A stretch of 64,000 nt of DNA from Opitutus sp. ER46 (GCF_003054705.1 NZ_QAYX01000020.1:1-64000); one strand, 5' to 3'; shown: positions 16,196 through 25,809, counted from the stretch's first letter. A program made the numbers and translations. Notes: generated from the letters alone by a model not told the origin.

Positions 16196-16663
16196 ATGAC
16201 GGTCACCGACATTCCCGCGCTCAACGCCACGTTCAACGGCATCGCCACGGTGCTGATGACGATCGGGTTCGTGTTCATCAAACGCGCCCAGCGCACCACC
16301 GATCCCGCGCGGCGCGCCGCGCTCATCCTCGTCCACCGCCGGCTCATGATCGGTACGTTGGTGGCGTCCGCGCTCTTCCTCGTCGGCTATCTCACCTACC
16401 ACGGGATGCGCCGGGGCGTGCACACGCCCTTCGGTGAGACCGGCGCACTACGGACGCTGTACCTGGCGATCCTTTGGACGCACATCCCGCTCGCCGCGCT
16501 GATCGCGTTCCTGGTGCCGCGCACGCTCCTCCTCGCGATCCGCGGCCAGTACGACCGCCACCGCGCCTGGGCCCGCTGGACGTACCCGATCTGGTACTAC
16601 GTCAGCGTGACGGGCGTGCTCGTGTACCTGTTCCTGTACGTCTGGTGGCCGGCGAAGCCCTGA
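16196..16663 (+). CDS. DUF420 membrane protein of the cytochrome oxidase locus
   Basis: This small protein of 155 residues has four predicted helices and belongs to DUF420. The family is often encoded with caa3 oxidases and is proposed to act in oxidase assembly (CtaM in Gram-positives). Conserved features visible are LNATFNGIATVLM at the N-terminus, HRRLMIGTL, and the histidine-containing TYHGMRRGVHTPF and LYLAILWTHIPLA segments. It follows ctaB by 79 bp and ends near the large simple-sequence inverted repeat. Confidence 0.82.
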   Translation: MTVTDIPALNATFNGIATVLMTIGFVFIKRAQRTTDPARRAALILVHRRLMIGTLVASALFLVGYLTYHGMRRGVHTPFGETGALRTLYLAILWTHIPLAALIAFLVPRTLLLAIRGQYDRHRAWARWTYPIWYYVSVTGVLVYLFLYVWWPAKP

Positions 16664-16680
16664 CGGCGTTCGCCGGCCAA

Positions 16681-16899
16681 GGGAGTGAGGGGCCGCGGCG
16701 GCCGGTCTTTCTCTTACTCTTCCTCTTTCTCTTACTCTCAGATGCCCATCGGCCCGGCCGGCCGGGTCGGGCCGGGGGGAGGTCGGAATTTTGAGAGAAA
16801 GAGAAAGAGGAAGAGTAAGAGAAAGACCCGGAGAAAGACCCTGACTGGCCCCTAATTTCCTCACTCCCTCAGTCCCTTATTCCCTCATTCCCTTATTCC
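16681..16899. repeat. Long simple-sequence inverted repeat with octamer array
   Basis: Two 37-nt arms (16704-16740 and 16792-16828) match as reverse complements with one mismatch. They are made of ctctta/ctctttc-type pyrimidine units on one side and their purine complements on the other, around a 51-bp GC-rich centre. Outside them lie gggagtgaggggcc (16681 on) and its counterpart ggcccct...tcactccc. A degenerate octamer array (actccctc, agtccctt, attccctc, attccctt) then runs to 16899 and overlaps the azurin stop codon. It occupies the gap between two convergent genes. Confidence 0.85.
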
Positions 16900-17405
16900 A
16901 CAGTCAGCGTGCCCCGCATCAGGGCGGCGTGGCCGGGGAAGGTGCAGAGGAAGGGATAAGTGCCGGGCTGGGCGGGCGCCTTGAAGGTCACCTCGCCGGT
17001 TTGGCGGGGGCCGAGGAGGTCGATGTGGGCGATGATCTTCTCCTTCTGGTTGGTGGGAATGTACTGCGTCTCACGCGCGCCGGCGGCCGAAGCGCCAAAC
17101 GCGATCGGGTCCATCCCCGCCTGGATCAGCACCCAGTTGTGGCCCATCGCCTCCTTCGGCAGCGAGCCGGCGTTCGTCAGCACCACGCGCAGCTCCTCGC
17201 CCGGCGCGGCCGTGATCGTCGTCAGGCTGTACTTCATCTGGTCGTTGGCGGTGATCTCGATCGTGCGCGCGCTGCTCGTCGGCGCGGTCCCGGCAGCGTG
17301 AGCAGCGGTGTGCCCCGGACCGTCGGCGCTCGTGGCCGGGCCCTTCTGGCCGCAGCCGGAAAGAGCAACGAGGGCAAGGGGAACGAGGATGAACTGGATC
17401 TTCAT
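16893..17405 (-). CDS. Lipoprotein azurin (type 1 copper protein)
   Basis: This small blue-copper electron carrier is predicted to be lipid-anchored (lipobox LSGC, C18). The 170-residue product contains all four usual ligands: H89 in MGHNWVL, then C154, H159 and M163 in CTFPGHAALM. The segment between them resembles Pseudomonas-type azurins. A linker of about 30 residues rich in Ala, Thr and His precedes the domain, as in outer-membrane H.8-type azurins. It is divergent from coxB, so it may deliver electrons to the oxidase or accept them from it. ATG 17405 gives a proper signal peptide. The octamer array reaches its last codon. Confidence 0.92.
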   Translation of the reverse strand: MKIQFILVPLALVALSGCGQKGPATSADGPGHTAAHAAGTAPTSSARTIEITANDQMKYSLTTITAAPGEELRVVLTNAGSLPKEAMGHNWVLIQAGMDPIAFGASAAGARETQYIPTNQKEKIIAHIDLLGPRQTGEVTFKAPAQPGTYPFLCTFPGHAALMRGTLTVE

Positions 17406-17561
17406 GGCGCGTGCACCGTGCGGCGACTTGCTCCGCGCGCAACCCGCCGCGCGCACTCGTCCATGCGTTCATCAGCCGTTCTGCAACTCACGATGCCGCG
17501 ACATTAGCGACGCTTTCCAACTCTATGATGGGCAACTTTTGCACGCGCCGAGCCATGGCAA

Positions 17562-17592
17562 GAAATGCGCATGTTATAGCTTGAAATGCGCA
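17562..17592. promoter_or_regulatory. Direct repeat GAAATGCGCA spaced two helical turns, upstream of coxB
   Basis: The decamer gaaatgcgca occurs at 17562-17571 and again at 17583-17592, exactly 21 bp apart, in the azurin/coxB divergent intergenic region and 67 bp before the coxB start. Spacing of two helical turns is typical of sites for a regulator that binds as a tandem dimer. A tatag element lies between the copies. The regulator is unknown. Confidence 0.4.
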
Positions 17593-17658
17593 GTCGATCG
17601 GGGACTGTGTCGGGCCCTTTGGCGCCGCCGAACGGCGTCCCCACTTCCCACCGCACCC

Positions 17659-18939
17659 ATGTTCCTGCCACGTTTGTCCCCGTCTGCGCGGGTACGACTC
17701 GCCCGCCGGGCGTGCCTCGCCGCCTTCGTTCCCGTCGTCCTCCTGCTCGCCGGTTGCGACCTCTCCGAGCTCTGGCGCATGGACGGACACCAATCGACGC
17801 TGCACGTGGCGGGACCGGTCGCGGCGGCGCAGCGCGACGTCTTCTACGTCACCTGGTGGGTGACACTGACGATCTTCGCCCTCGTGGGCAGCACGCTGGC
17901 CTACGCCACGTGGAAGTTCCGTGTGCGCAACGCGGCCGACGAGCACGCCGCGCCGCCCCCGCAGAGCCATGGCAATCCCCTGATCGAGCTCTCCCTCATC
18001 GGCCTCTCCGTCGGCGCGCTCGTGATCATCGCCGTGCCCACGCTGAAGGGCATCTGGTACACCTACGACGTCGCTCCCGCGGAGCGCGCCAACGTGTACG
18101 AGGTGAACGCGACCGGCTACCAATGGTGGTTCCGCTTCGATTACCCGACCGAGCAGGCGACGGTGCAGGGCAACGTGAAGGCGCCGCTCGTCACCGCCAA
18201 CGAGCTCGTCATCCCCGCCGGCCGCCCGGTGCGCATCAACCTGCGCACGGTCGACGTGATCCACTCGTTCTGGATTCCGAAGCTCGCCGGGAAGGTGGAC
18301 ATGATCCCGAACCGCGCGAACTTCATCTGGCTCAAGGCGGACGAGCCCGGCTACTTCTGGGGCCAATGCGCCGAGTACTGCGGTGATTCGCACGCCGTGA
18401 TGCGCTTCCGCGTCGTGGCGCTCGAGCCCAAGGAATTCGCCGCCTGGCTGGAACAGCAGACGCAGACCGCCCGCGATCTCCCGGCCAACGTCGCCGAGTC
18501 CGACCGCCCCAAGGCCCAGTTCGCGTCGCTCCGCGCGCCGAACGATTTCTCCGTCAACGAGAGTGGCATCACCGACCGTTTTGAAGTTTCGCCGCTCGAC
18601 GCCTGGCGCGCGCACCAGATACCGGAGAAGCACGAGAACCCCGAGCTCATCGCCAAGGGCAAAACGCTCTTCACCGCCAAGACCTGCATCGCCTGCCACA
18701 CCGTCCGCGGCCACGGCGCCCAGGGCGTGACCGGTCCGGACCTCACTCACTTCGCCGCGCGCACCACGCTCGCCGCCGGTCTGCTGGAGAACAACCCCGA
18801 GCAGGTGCGCCGCTGGCTGCACAACCCGGGCGCGGTGAAGCCCGGCAACAAGATGGCGAAGGGTTTCGCCGACAACAACGTCACCCTCACCGCCGAGGAC
18901 GAGGAGGCGCTCGTCGCCTACCTGCTCAGCCTGAAGTGA
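17659..18939 (+). CDS. coxB: Cytochrome c oxidase subunit II with fused cytochrome c domain
   Basis: This is the electron-entry subunit of a caa3-type terminal oxidase. The 426-residue protein has a lipobox (LLLAGC, C33), two membrane helices, and a CuA cupredoxin domain with the ligands H in IHSFWIPKL and the cluster QCAEYCGDSHAVM. A C-terminal cytochrome c domain carries CIACH and a distal methionine in GNKMAKGF. The aromatic YQWWFRFDYP patch for electron transfer is present. ATG 17659 was chosen because it begins the lipoprotein signal; upstream codons overlap the divergent regulatory region. It heads the coxB-coxA-coxC-coxD-ctaG operon. Confidence 0.95.
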   Translation: MFLPRLSPSARVRLARRACLAAFVPVVLLLAGCDLSELWRMDGHQSTLHVAGPVAAAQRDVFYVTWWVTLTIFALVGSTLAYATWKFRVRNAADEHAAPPPQSHGNPLIELSLIGLSVGALVIIAVPTLKGIWYTYDVAPAERANVYEVNATGYQWWFRFDYPTEQATVQGNVKAPLVTANELVIPAGRPVRINLRTVDVIHSFWIPKLAGKVDMIPNRANFIWLKADEPGYFWGQCAEYCGDSHAVMRFRVVALEPKEFAAWLEQQTQTARDLPANVAESDRPKAQFASLRAPNDFSVNESGITDRFEVSPLDAWRAHQIPEKHENPELIAKGKTLFTAKTCIACHTVRGHGAQGVTGPDLTHFAARTTLAAGLLENNPEQVRRWLHNPGAVKPGNKMAKGFADNNVTLTAEDEEALVAYLLSLK

Positions 18940-19004
18940 CGCGCCCCTGCCCCCGCTCCTGAGCCCAACCCGGCCTCCCCTCTCCCACTTCCTTTACCAC
19001 CCAC

Positions 19005-20987
19005 ATGGACGCACTGGCTAAACCCGTATTCCTCACCAAGGAGGAGAAGGCTCCGGCTCGGCCGCGGCTCTTCGCCCGCCCCACGGCGAAGACCGGCCTG
19101 ATGAGCTGGATCACCACGGTCGATCACAAGCGCATCGGCCTCCTCTACGGCCTCTTCGCGCTGTTCTTCTTCCTCGTCGGCGGGTTCGAGGCGCTGCTGA
19201 TCCGCACGCAGCTGATGTTCCCGAACAACAACGTGCTGACGGCGCAGCAGTACAACACGATGTTCACGATGCACGGGACGACGATGATCTTCCTGGCCGT
19301 GATGCCGCTGTCGTCGGCGTTCTTCAATTTCATCATGCCGCTGCAGATCGGCGCGCGCGACGTCGCCTTCCCGCGGCTCAATGCGTTCTCGCTTTGGACG
19401 TTCGTCGCCGGCGCGATCATCCTGAACATCGGCTGGTTCCTGCCGACGGCCACGCACGGCGCGCCGGACGGCGGCTGGTTCGGCTACGCCCCGCTCACCT
19501 CGAAGACCTTCATCGCGAAACACTCGATCGATTACTGGGTGATGGGCCTGCAGCTCCTCGGCGCCGCGTCCATCGCCGCCTCGCTCAACTTCATCGTCAC
19601 GATCATCAACCTGCGCGCGCCGGGCATGACGATGATGCGGCTCCCGGTGTTCACCTGGATGACGCTGATCACGTCCTTCCTCGTCATCCTCTCCTTCCCC
19701 GCGATCACGATCGCGCTGGTCGAGCTGATGATGGACCGCAACTTCGGCACGAACTTCTTCGAAGCGTCGAACGGCGGCATGCCGATCCTGTGGCAGCACC
19801 TCTTCTGGGTCTTCGGCCATCCCGAGGTGTACATCCTGATCCTGCCGGCGATGGGTATCATCTCGGAGATTCTGCCGACGTTCTCCCGCAAGCCGCTCTT
19901 CGGCTACCCGATCGTCGTCTTCTCGGGCGCCTGCATCGGCTTCCTTGGCTTCGGCGTGTGGAGCCATCACATGTTCACCACCGGCATGGGCACGGTCGCG
20001 ACGGCCGCGTTCGCGATGGCGACGATGGCGATCGCGGTGCCGACCGGCGTGAAGATTTTCAACTGGATCGGCACCATCTGGGGCGGCCACCTGCAGATGC
20101 GTACGCCCATGATGTTCGCGCTGGGCTTCGTGTGGATGTTCATGATCGGCGGCTTCTCCGGCGTCATGCACTCGGCGGCGCCGGCCGACGCCCAGCAGCA
20201 GGACTCGTACTTCGTCATCGCCCACTTCCACTACGTGCTGATCGGCGGCTCGCTCTTCGCGCTGCTCGCGGGCATCCACTACTGGTTCCCGCTGATGTTC
20301 GGCCGCAAGGCCAGCGAGTTCTGGGGCAAGCTCTCCTTCTGGGTCATCTTCGTCGGCTTCAACGTGACGTTCTTCCCGATGCACTTCCTCGGGTTGAACG
20401 GCATGCCCCGCCGCACCTTCACCTACGATGCGAACATGGGCTGGAACACCGCCAACTTCGTTTCGACGATGGGCGCGTTCACGCTGGGCGTGGGCATCTT
20501 CATCTACTTCGCGACGATGGTTTACACCTACCTCAAGGGTGAACGCGTCGGTCGTGACGTCTGGGACGGCCGCACCCTCGAGTGGTCGCTGCCGGTGCCG
20601 CCGCCGGAGTACAACTACCGCGTGATCCCGACCGTGCACGCCCGCGACGCCTGGTGGTACGAGAAGCACCACCAGGAGGAGATCAAAAAGGAGCAGGCCG
20701 AATACGCGCACGCCGAGGCGGCCCACGGCGGCATTCACATGCCGTTCCCCTCGATCTGGCCGTTCGTCACCAGCGTCGGCATCCTGATCGGCGCCTTCGG
20801 CGTCGCGTTCTTCGACTCCAACCCGGCGCCCGGCATCCACGCCAAGCTCGGCACGACGCTCTTCGGCGCCGCTGTCATGTTGGTCGGCATCTACTTCTGG
20901 GCGCTGGAAGGCGCCGAGGGCTATCACCTGCACGTCGACGAGGAAGGCCGCACCGCCGAGCCGACGTCGCACGTCGGCAAGTCCTGA
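19005..20987 (+). CDS. coxA: Cytochrome c oxidase subunit I
   Basis: This is the catalytic heme a/a3-CuB subunit. The 660-residue length exceeds the canonical about 530 because of a C-terminal extension with two extra helices (from about residue 580), common in caa3 oxidases. Key residues are in TMFTMHGTTM (heme a histidine), FGHPEVYILILP (CuB histidine, cross-linked tyrosine and the D-channel glutamate of A1-type oxidases), WSHHMFT (CuB histidines) and IAHFHYVLIGG (heme a3 and heme a histidines). Membership in the A1 subfamily follows from the GHPEV glutamate. Confidence 0.96.
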   Translation: MDALAKPVFLTKEEKAPARPRLFARPTAKTGLMSWITTVDHKRIGLLYGLFALFFFLVGGFEALLIRTQLMFPNNNVLTAQQYNTMFTMHGTTMIFLAVMPLSSAFFNFIMPLQIGARDVAFPRLNAFSLWTFVAGAIILNIGWFLPTATHGAPDGGWFGYAPLTSKTFIAKHSIDYWVMGLQLLGAASIAASLNFIVTIINLRAPGMTMMRLPVFTWMTLITSFLVILSFPAITIALVELMMDRNFGTNFFEASNGGMPILWQHLFWVFGHPEVYILILPAMGIISEILPTFSRKPLFGYPIVVFSGACIGFLGFGVWSHHMFTTGMGTVATAAFAMATMAIAVPTGVKIFNWIGTIWGGHLQMRTPMMFALGFVWMFMIGGFSGVMHSAAPADAQQQDSYFVIAHFHYVLIGGSLFALLAGIHYWFPLMFGRKASEFWGKLSFWVIFVGFNVTFFPMHFLGLNGMPRRTFTYDANMGWNTANFVSTMGAFTLGVGIFIYFATMVYTYLKGERVGRDVWDGRTLEWSLPVPPPEYNYRVIPTVHARDAWWYEKHHQEEIKKEQAEYAHAEAAHGGIHMPFPSIWPFVTSVGILIGAFGVAFFDSNPAPGIHAKLGTTLFGAAVMLVGIYFWALEGAEGYHLHVDEEGRTAEPTSHVGKS

Positions 20988-21059
20988 GCGTCCCGGGAGG
21001 ACCGCCTCACTGTTCCTCCCGCCCCCTCGTCCACCTCTTTCACCTCCCCCTTTCCGCTC

Positions 21060-21914
21060 ATGACCACGGCCGTCGCCACGATTGACCATCATCACGACCC
21101 GAGCACCGCCACGGGCATTCCGAACAAGAAGCTCCTCATGTGGGCCTTCCTGGCGTCGGACTGCATGTTCTTCGGCGCGCTCATCTCGACGCACCTGATC
21201 TACCGGCTGCACCCGCCCGCAGGCGGGCTGGACCCGAAGCAGATCTTCAGCCCGGAGCTCACGTCGTTCTCCACGTTCATCCTCCTGATGTCGTCGCTGA
21301 TGATGGCGCTGGCCGTCTCCGCGATCCAGAAGGCCAATGTGAAGAGCTGCCGGGCGTCGCTGCTGATGACGATTTTCTTCGGGATGATCTTCCTCGGCTG
21401 CCAGGTGTACGAGTTCACCGAGTTCGTGCACGTGAAGCAGATGACGCTCTCGAACAGCCTGCTCGGAACCACGTTCTACACGCTGACCGGCACGCACGGC
21501 ATCCACGTCGCGATCGGCGTGTTCTGGCTGAGCCTAATGTATGTACGCTCGTTCAAGCCGGCCGTCGGCAACGCGTGGCACCGCTCGTGGCTGTCGCACA
21601 ACCTCCTCCACGCGGGCGTGCTCATCGCCGCGCTGTTGCTGTCGCTCAAGGTCGTGATTGCGCTCGTGTTCAGCCTGCAGGAAGCGGCCTCGATCGGCGC
21701 CGGCCTGCAGCACTTCATCGGCGCGGAGTTCGTGTACCTGCTCCTCGTGCTGCTCGCCTACGGCGCGCTCGTCTGGTTCGCCCGGCCACGCGGCGCGGTC
21801 GAGTTCGGCGAGACCAACGCCATCGATGTCGAGTCGATGGGCCTGTACTGGCACTTCGTGGACATCGTCTGGATCGTGATCTTCACCGCCGTCTATCTGC
21901 TCGAGTATCTCTGA
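21060..21914 (+). CDS. coxC: Cytochrome c oxidase subunit III with an internal membrane insertion
   Basis: The 284-residue subunit III stabilises subunit I and its oxygen path. The conserved helices are recognisable: ASDCMFFGALISTHLIYRL, CQVYEFTEFV, THGIHVAIGVFWL and the final LYWHFVDIVWIVIFTAVYL. Between the last two conserved blocks, which are normally almost adjacent in bacterial subunit III, about 95 residues are inserted (roughly 165-260). The insertion encodes two extra hydrophobic segments (LLHAGVLIAALLLSLKVVI and AEFVYLLLVLLAYGALVWFA). This gives nine rather than seven helices. The reading frame is clean, so it is not an assembly error. Confidence 0.93.
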   Translation: MTTAVATIDHHHDPSTATGIPNKKLLMWAFLASDCMFFGALISTHLIYRLHPPAGGLDPKQIFSPELTSFSTFILLMSSLMMALAVSAIQKANVKSCRASLLMTIFFGMIFLGCQVYEFTEFVHVKQMTLSNSLLGTTFYTLTGTHGIHVAIGVFWLSLMYVRSFKPAVGNAWHRSWLSHNLLHAGVLIAALLLSLKVVIALVFSLQEAASIGAGLQHFIGAEFVYLLLVLLAYGALVWFARPRGAVEFGETNAIDVESMGLYWHFVDIVWIVIFTAVYLLEYL

Positions 21915-22107
21915 TCGCGGATCGCTGGCGCGATCCGCGAAGTGAAAGTGGCCTGAAGGAGTGAAAGTGAGAGTGAAAGTGAAAGTGGTCGAACCGCTGA
22001 TCTGAATCTCCGCTGACCGACCTTTCCACCGCGCTCACCTCCCTTTCCACCTCGGGCAACTTCGTCCTCCGTCCACTTTCACTCTCACTCTTTCACTCCT
22101 CACTTTT
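21915..22107. repeat. Hairpin and gtgaaa-type inverted tracts between coxC and coxD
   Basis: Directly after the coxC stop, tcgcggatcgc (21915-21925) pairs with gcgatccgcga (21930-21940). Then a purine tract of gtgaaa and gtgaga hexamers (21959-21988) is mirrored by a pyrimidine tract (22073-22099). That second tract ends 8 bp before the coxD ATG, so coxD's leader would be paired if both lie on one transcript. It is a third sequence variant of the intergenic inverted-tract design seen at 16.7 and 43.9 kb. Confidence 0.7.
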
Positions 22108-22440
22108 ATGAGCTCTTTGGCTGCAGCTTCTCACGGGGCCTCGGAACACGAGGTCAGCAAGTTTCAGATCTATGTGCAGATCGCGATGCTGCTCGCGGTC
22201 ATCACCGGCATCGAGATCGTCGCGGTTTACCTGCCGTTTGCCCGGTGGCTGCTGGTCACCGCGCTGGTGGTGATGTCAGCGGTGAAGTTTCTGTTCGTCA
22301 TCTTCTACTTCATGCACCTGCGGTGGGATAAGCCGTTCTGCACGATTCTGTTCTTCATCGGGCTCACGCTCGCCGGCGGCACGATGTGGGCGCTCCTGCA
22401 CCTGTTCGCGGCGGAGGCAAGCAAGCCCCTGCCGATGTAA
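22108..22440 (+). CDS. coxD: Cytochrome c oxidase subunit IV (prokaryotic type)
   Basis: This accessory membrane subunit of caa3 oxidases has 110 residues and three helices (QIAMLLAVITGIEIVAVYL, LLVTALVVMSAVKFLFVIF, TILFFIGLTLAGGTMWALL). The typical family signature KFLFVIFYFMHLRWD is present. It lies between coxC and ctaG, the usual position. Translation initiation may be affected by the pyrimidine tract just upstream. Confidence 0.88.
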   Translation: MSSLAAASHGASEHEVSKFQIYVQIAMLLAVITGIEIVAVYLPFARWLLVTALVVMSAVKFLFVIFYFMHLRWDKPFCTILFFIGLTLAGGTMWALLHLFAAEASKPLPM

Positions 22441-22451
22441 CGACACTCGCC

Positions 22452-23294
22452 ATGATCGACTGGCTGCACTGGCACAACGAACCGCTGCTCGTCGGCGGGC
22501 TGGTGTTCGTCGGCTGGTTGTGGGCGATTCTCGCTGGGCCGCTACGGGCCCATCTCCTCGTGCGCGACGGGGAATCGGCGGACCGTCCCTTCCCGAAGCG
22601 CGAGGCATTCCGGTTCTACGGCGCGCTGCTGGTCTTCTATTTCGCGGTGGGCTCGCCGCTCGACCAGATTGGCGAGGCGTACCTGTTCAGCGCGCACATG
22701 CTGCAGCACCAGCTGCTGATCTATCCGGCGGCGATCCTCTTCCTGTGGGGCATTCCGTCCTGGATGATCGATCCCTTCCTGCGCCAACCCCCGTGGTCCG
22801 CCGGGCTGCGCTTCCTCACCCACCCGTTGATCTGCGCGCTCGTATTCCTGTTGGTGGTCGGCGGCTGGCACGCGCCCTGGCTCTACAATGCCGCGCTGAT
22901 GAACAAGCTCATCCACGTCGGTGAGCATCTGGCGTTCTTCGGCTCCGCGCTCCTCTACTGGTGGCCGATCATGAGCCCGTCCCGCGTACTGCCGCCGGTC
23001 GGCTATGGCACCCAGATGCTGTACGTCCTCGGCGTCATCATCGGCCTGATGCCGGTCCACGCCTACATCACCTTCTCCCACGACATCCTATACCCGGTGT
23101 ACGAGTACGCGCCGCGGCTGTTTACCTCCTTCTCAGCGGCGGACGACCAGCTTCTCGCGGGCGTGAGCATGCAGCTCGTGGCGATCCTGGTGAGCCTCGG
23201 CGCCTTCGGGGTTTCGTTCTATCGCTGGTACGAGCAAGGCGAACGCCGGGGCCCGGGCGCGTCGGGCGCCCCAAAACCGCTCCCGGCCGCCTGA
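22452..23294 (+). CDS. ctaG: CtaG-type cytochrome c oxidase assembly protein
   Basis: This polytopic protein of 280 residues with seven or so helices belongs to the Bacillus-type CtaG family required for caa3 oxidase formation, probably CuB insertion. Conserved histidine-rich features include FSAHMLQHQLLIYP, GGWHAPWLY, HVGEHLAFF and MPVHAYITF. It starts 11 bp after coxD, with ATG 22452 chosen by family N-terminus. It is unrelated to the Cox11-type protein that is also called CtaG in proteobacteria. Confidence 0.88.
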   Translation: MIDWLHWHNEPLLVGGLVFVGWLWAILAGPLRAHLLVRDGESADRPFPKREAFRFYGALLVFYFAVGSPLDQIGEAYLFSAHMLQHQLLIYPAAILFLWGIPSWMIDPFLRQPPWSAGLRFLTHPLICALVFLLVVGGWHAPWLYNAALMNKLIHVGEHLAFFGSALLYWWPIMSPSRVLPPVGYGTQMLYVLGVIIGLMPVHAYITFSHDILYPVYEYAPRLFTSFSAADDQLLAGVSMQLVAILVSLGAFGVSFYRWYEQGERRGPGASGAPKPLPAA

Positions 23295-23328
23295 GCGACG
23301 ACCGCGCGCCTGCCAGCGCGGGACCGGC

Positions 23329-23586
23329 TCATCGCCAAGTCGCGTCGCCCGCGATTTCCCGCAGCGCCATCTGGCCGTCGATCATGTCGAGCGTGGTGCG
23401 CACAATCTCGAGGTGCTCGTCCTCAAACATCGCGGCGATCTCCGCCCGCACATCGAGGAGCGCGCTCCAGGGCATCTGTTTGATGACCCCGCTGAGAACC
23501 GCGTGCACCGCGTCGGTCTGCTCCTCCGGGGGAAGCGAGGCGATGGCGGCCATGAGACGGGAAGCAATATCTTCGTCCCAGTTCAT
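23329..23586 (-). CDS. Small acidic protein of unknown function downstream of cysK
   Basis: The 85-residue, mainly helical product (MNWDEDIASRLMAAIASL at its start) has no recognised domain or signal peptide. It follows cysK by 93 bp on the same strand and may be its cotranscribed partner. ATG 23586 is the only start with natural-looking protein sequence after it. Coding status is likely from composition but not proven. Confidence 0.5.
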   Translation of the reverse strand: MNWDEDIASRLMAAIASLPPEEQTDAVHAVLSGVIKQMPWSALLDVRAEIAAMFEDEHLEIVRTTLDMIDGQMALREIAGDATWR

Positions 23587-23679
23587 GTCCCCCACCGTCC
23601 CGCGGCGCCGCGGATGGTTCCCGGCCGTGCCCGGCAAACCATCCGGCGGAGAACATCCGCGGGGCAAGTGCCGGCCCGC

Positions 23680-24663
<984 letters not shown>

Positions 24664-24753
24664 GATGGGAGTCGGATCGGGTGAAAAGGAAATGAACGGG
24701 ATCGGGACGCGGGCGCGAACCGCGCCCGCGAAAAGTTGGTCCGCGGCGGAGGC

Positions 24754-25809
24754 TCAGATCGCGTAGTCCTCGCCGAAGGAATGACCGCTGCGCAGCCGCA
24801 GCGCCACGAGGTCGCCGACCTTCAGGTGCAGGGACTCGAGCTCGACGCGGGAGATCTCGGCTTCGACCGGTTCGCGCGTCCTCACCTGCTCGAGCGATAC
24901 CCGCGCCTGCGGACCGGCGGCGTGGACGTAGCGGACCACCGCGGCGATGCCGACGACACCGGCCGCGTGCGGCAGGATCTGGATGTCGTGCGGTCGGACG
25001 AACAACTGGCCGTCGTCCTCGAGCGAGACAGCGCGACCGAGCGGCAGCCCGCTGTCGGCGAGCACCTCCGCGCGCAGCACGTTCACGTTGCCGAGGAAGC
25101 GATAGACGAACGGTGAGGCCGGCCGGTCATAGACCTCCTGCGGCGTGCCCACCTGCTCCACCCGCGCCTGGTTCATGATCACGACCTCGTCGGCGATCTC
25201 GAGCGCCTCCTCCTGGTCGTGGGTGACGAACACCGTGGTGAGGTGCACCTCGTCGTGGAACTGGCGCAGCCAGCGGCGGAGGTCCTTGCGCACCTTGGCG
25301 TCGAGCGCGCCGAACGGCTCGTCGAGCAGGAGCACGCGCGGCTCGACCGCAAGCGCACGGGCCAGGGCGATGCGCTGGCGCTGCCCGCCCGAGAGCTGCG
25401 TCGGATAGCGTTCGTTCATGCCCTCGAGCTGCACCAGCTTGAGCAACCGGTGCACGCGCTCAGCGATCTCGACCTGCGAAGGCCGGTCGCGGCGGCGCCG
25501 CACATTGAGACCGAAGGCGATGTTCTCGAACACGGTCATGTGTCGGAACAATGCGTAGTGCTGGAAAACGAAGCCCACCTTGCGCCGGCCGGCGGGCACG
25601 TCGGTGACGTCCTCCCCGTGGAACAGGATTTTCCCGCTGCCAGGGTCGGCGTGTTCCAGGCCCGCGATGATGCGCAGCAGCGTGGTCTTGCCGGAGCCGG
25701 AGGGCCCCAGCAAGGCGACCAGTTTCCCGCGAGGGACGTTAAGGTCGACGTCGTCCAGCACGACCGTCTGGCCGAACGTCTTTCGAATGCGCGTCGCCTG
25801 GATGCTCAT
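24754..25809 (-). CDS. cysA: Sulfate/thiosulfate ABC transporter ATP-binding protein
   Basis: This is the ATPase that powers sulfate import with CysT and CysW. The 351-residue protein has Walker [11 protein letters not shown]-loop [20 protein letters not shown], signature [15 protein letters not shown], Walker B RVLLLDEP and the H-loop [13 protein letters not shown]-terminal TOBE-like domain (from about 240) follows, as in CysA. It is separated from cysW by 100 bp. Confidence 0.94.
   Translation of the reverse strand: MSIQATRIRKTFGQTVVLDDVDLNVPRGKLVALLGPSGSGKTTLLRIIAGLEHADPGSGKILFHGEDVTDVPAGRRKVGFVFQHYALFRHMTVFENIAFGLNVRRRRDRPSQVEIAERVHRLLKLVQLEGMNERYPTQLSGGQRQRIALARALAVEPRVLLLDEPFGALDAKVRKDLRRWLRQFHDEVHLTTVFVTHDQEEALEIADEVVIMNQARVEQVGTPQEVYDRPASPFVYRFLGNVNVLRAEVLADSGLPLGRAVSLEDDGQLFVRPHDIQILPHAAGVVGIAAVVRYVHAAGPQARVSLEQVRTREPVEAEISRVELESLHLKVGDLVALRLRSGHSFGEDYAI

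Noticed and set aside
18918-21506. An 862-codon open frame on the minus strand opposite coxA and coxC
   Set aside because: Its translation is highly charged (Arg, Glu, Asp and His) with no domain, while the plus strand encodes clearly conserved oxidase subunits. Long antisense frames are expected at this GC content.
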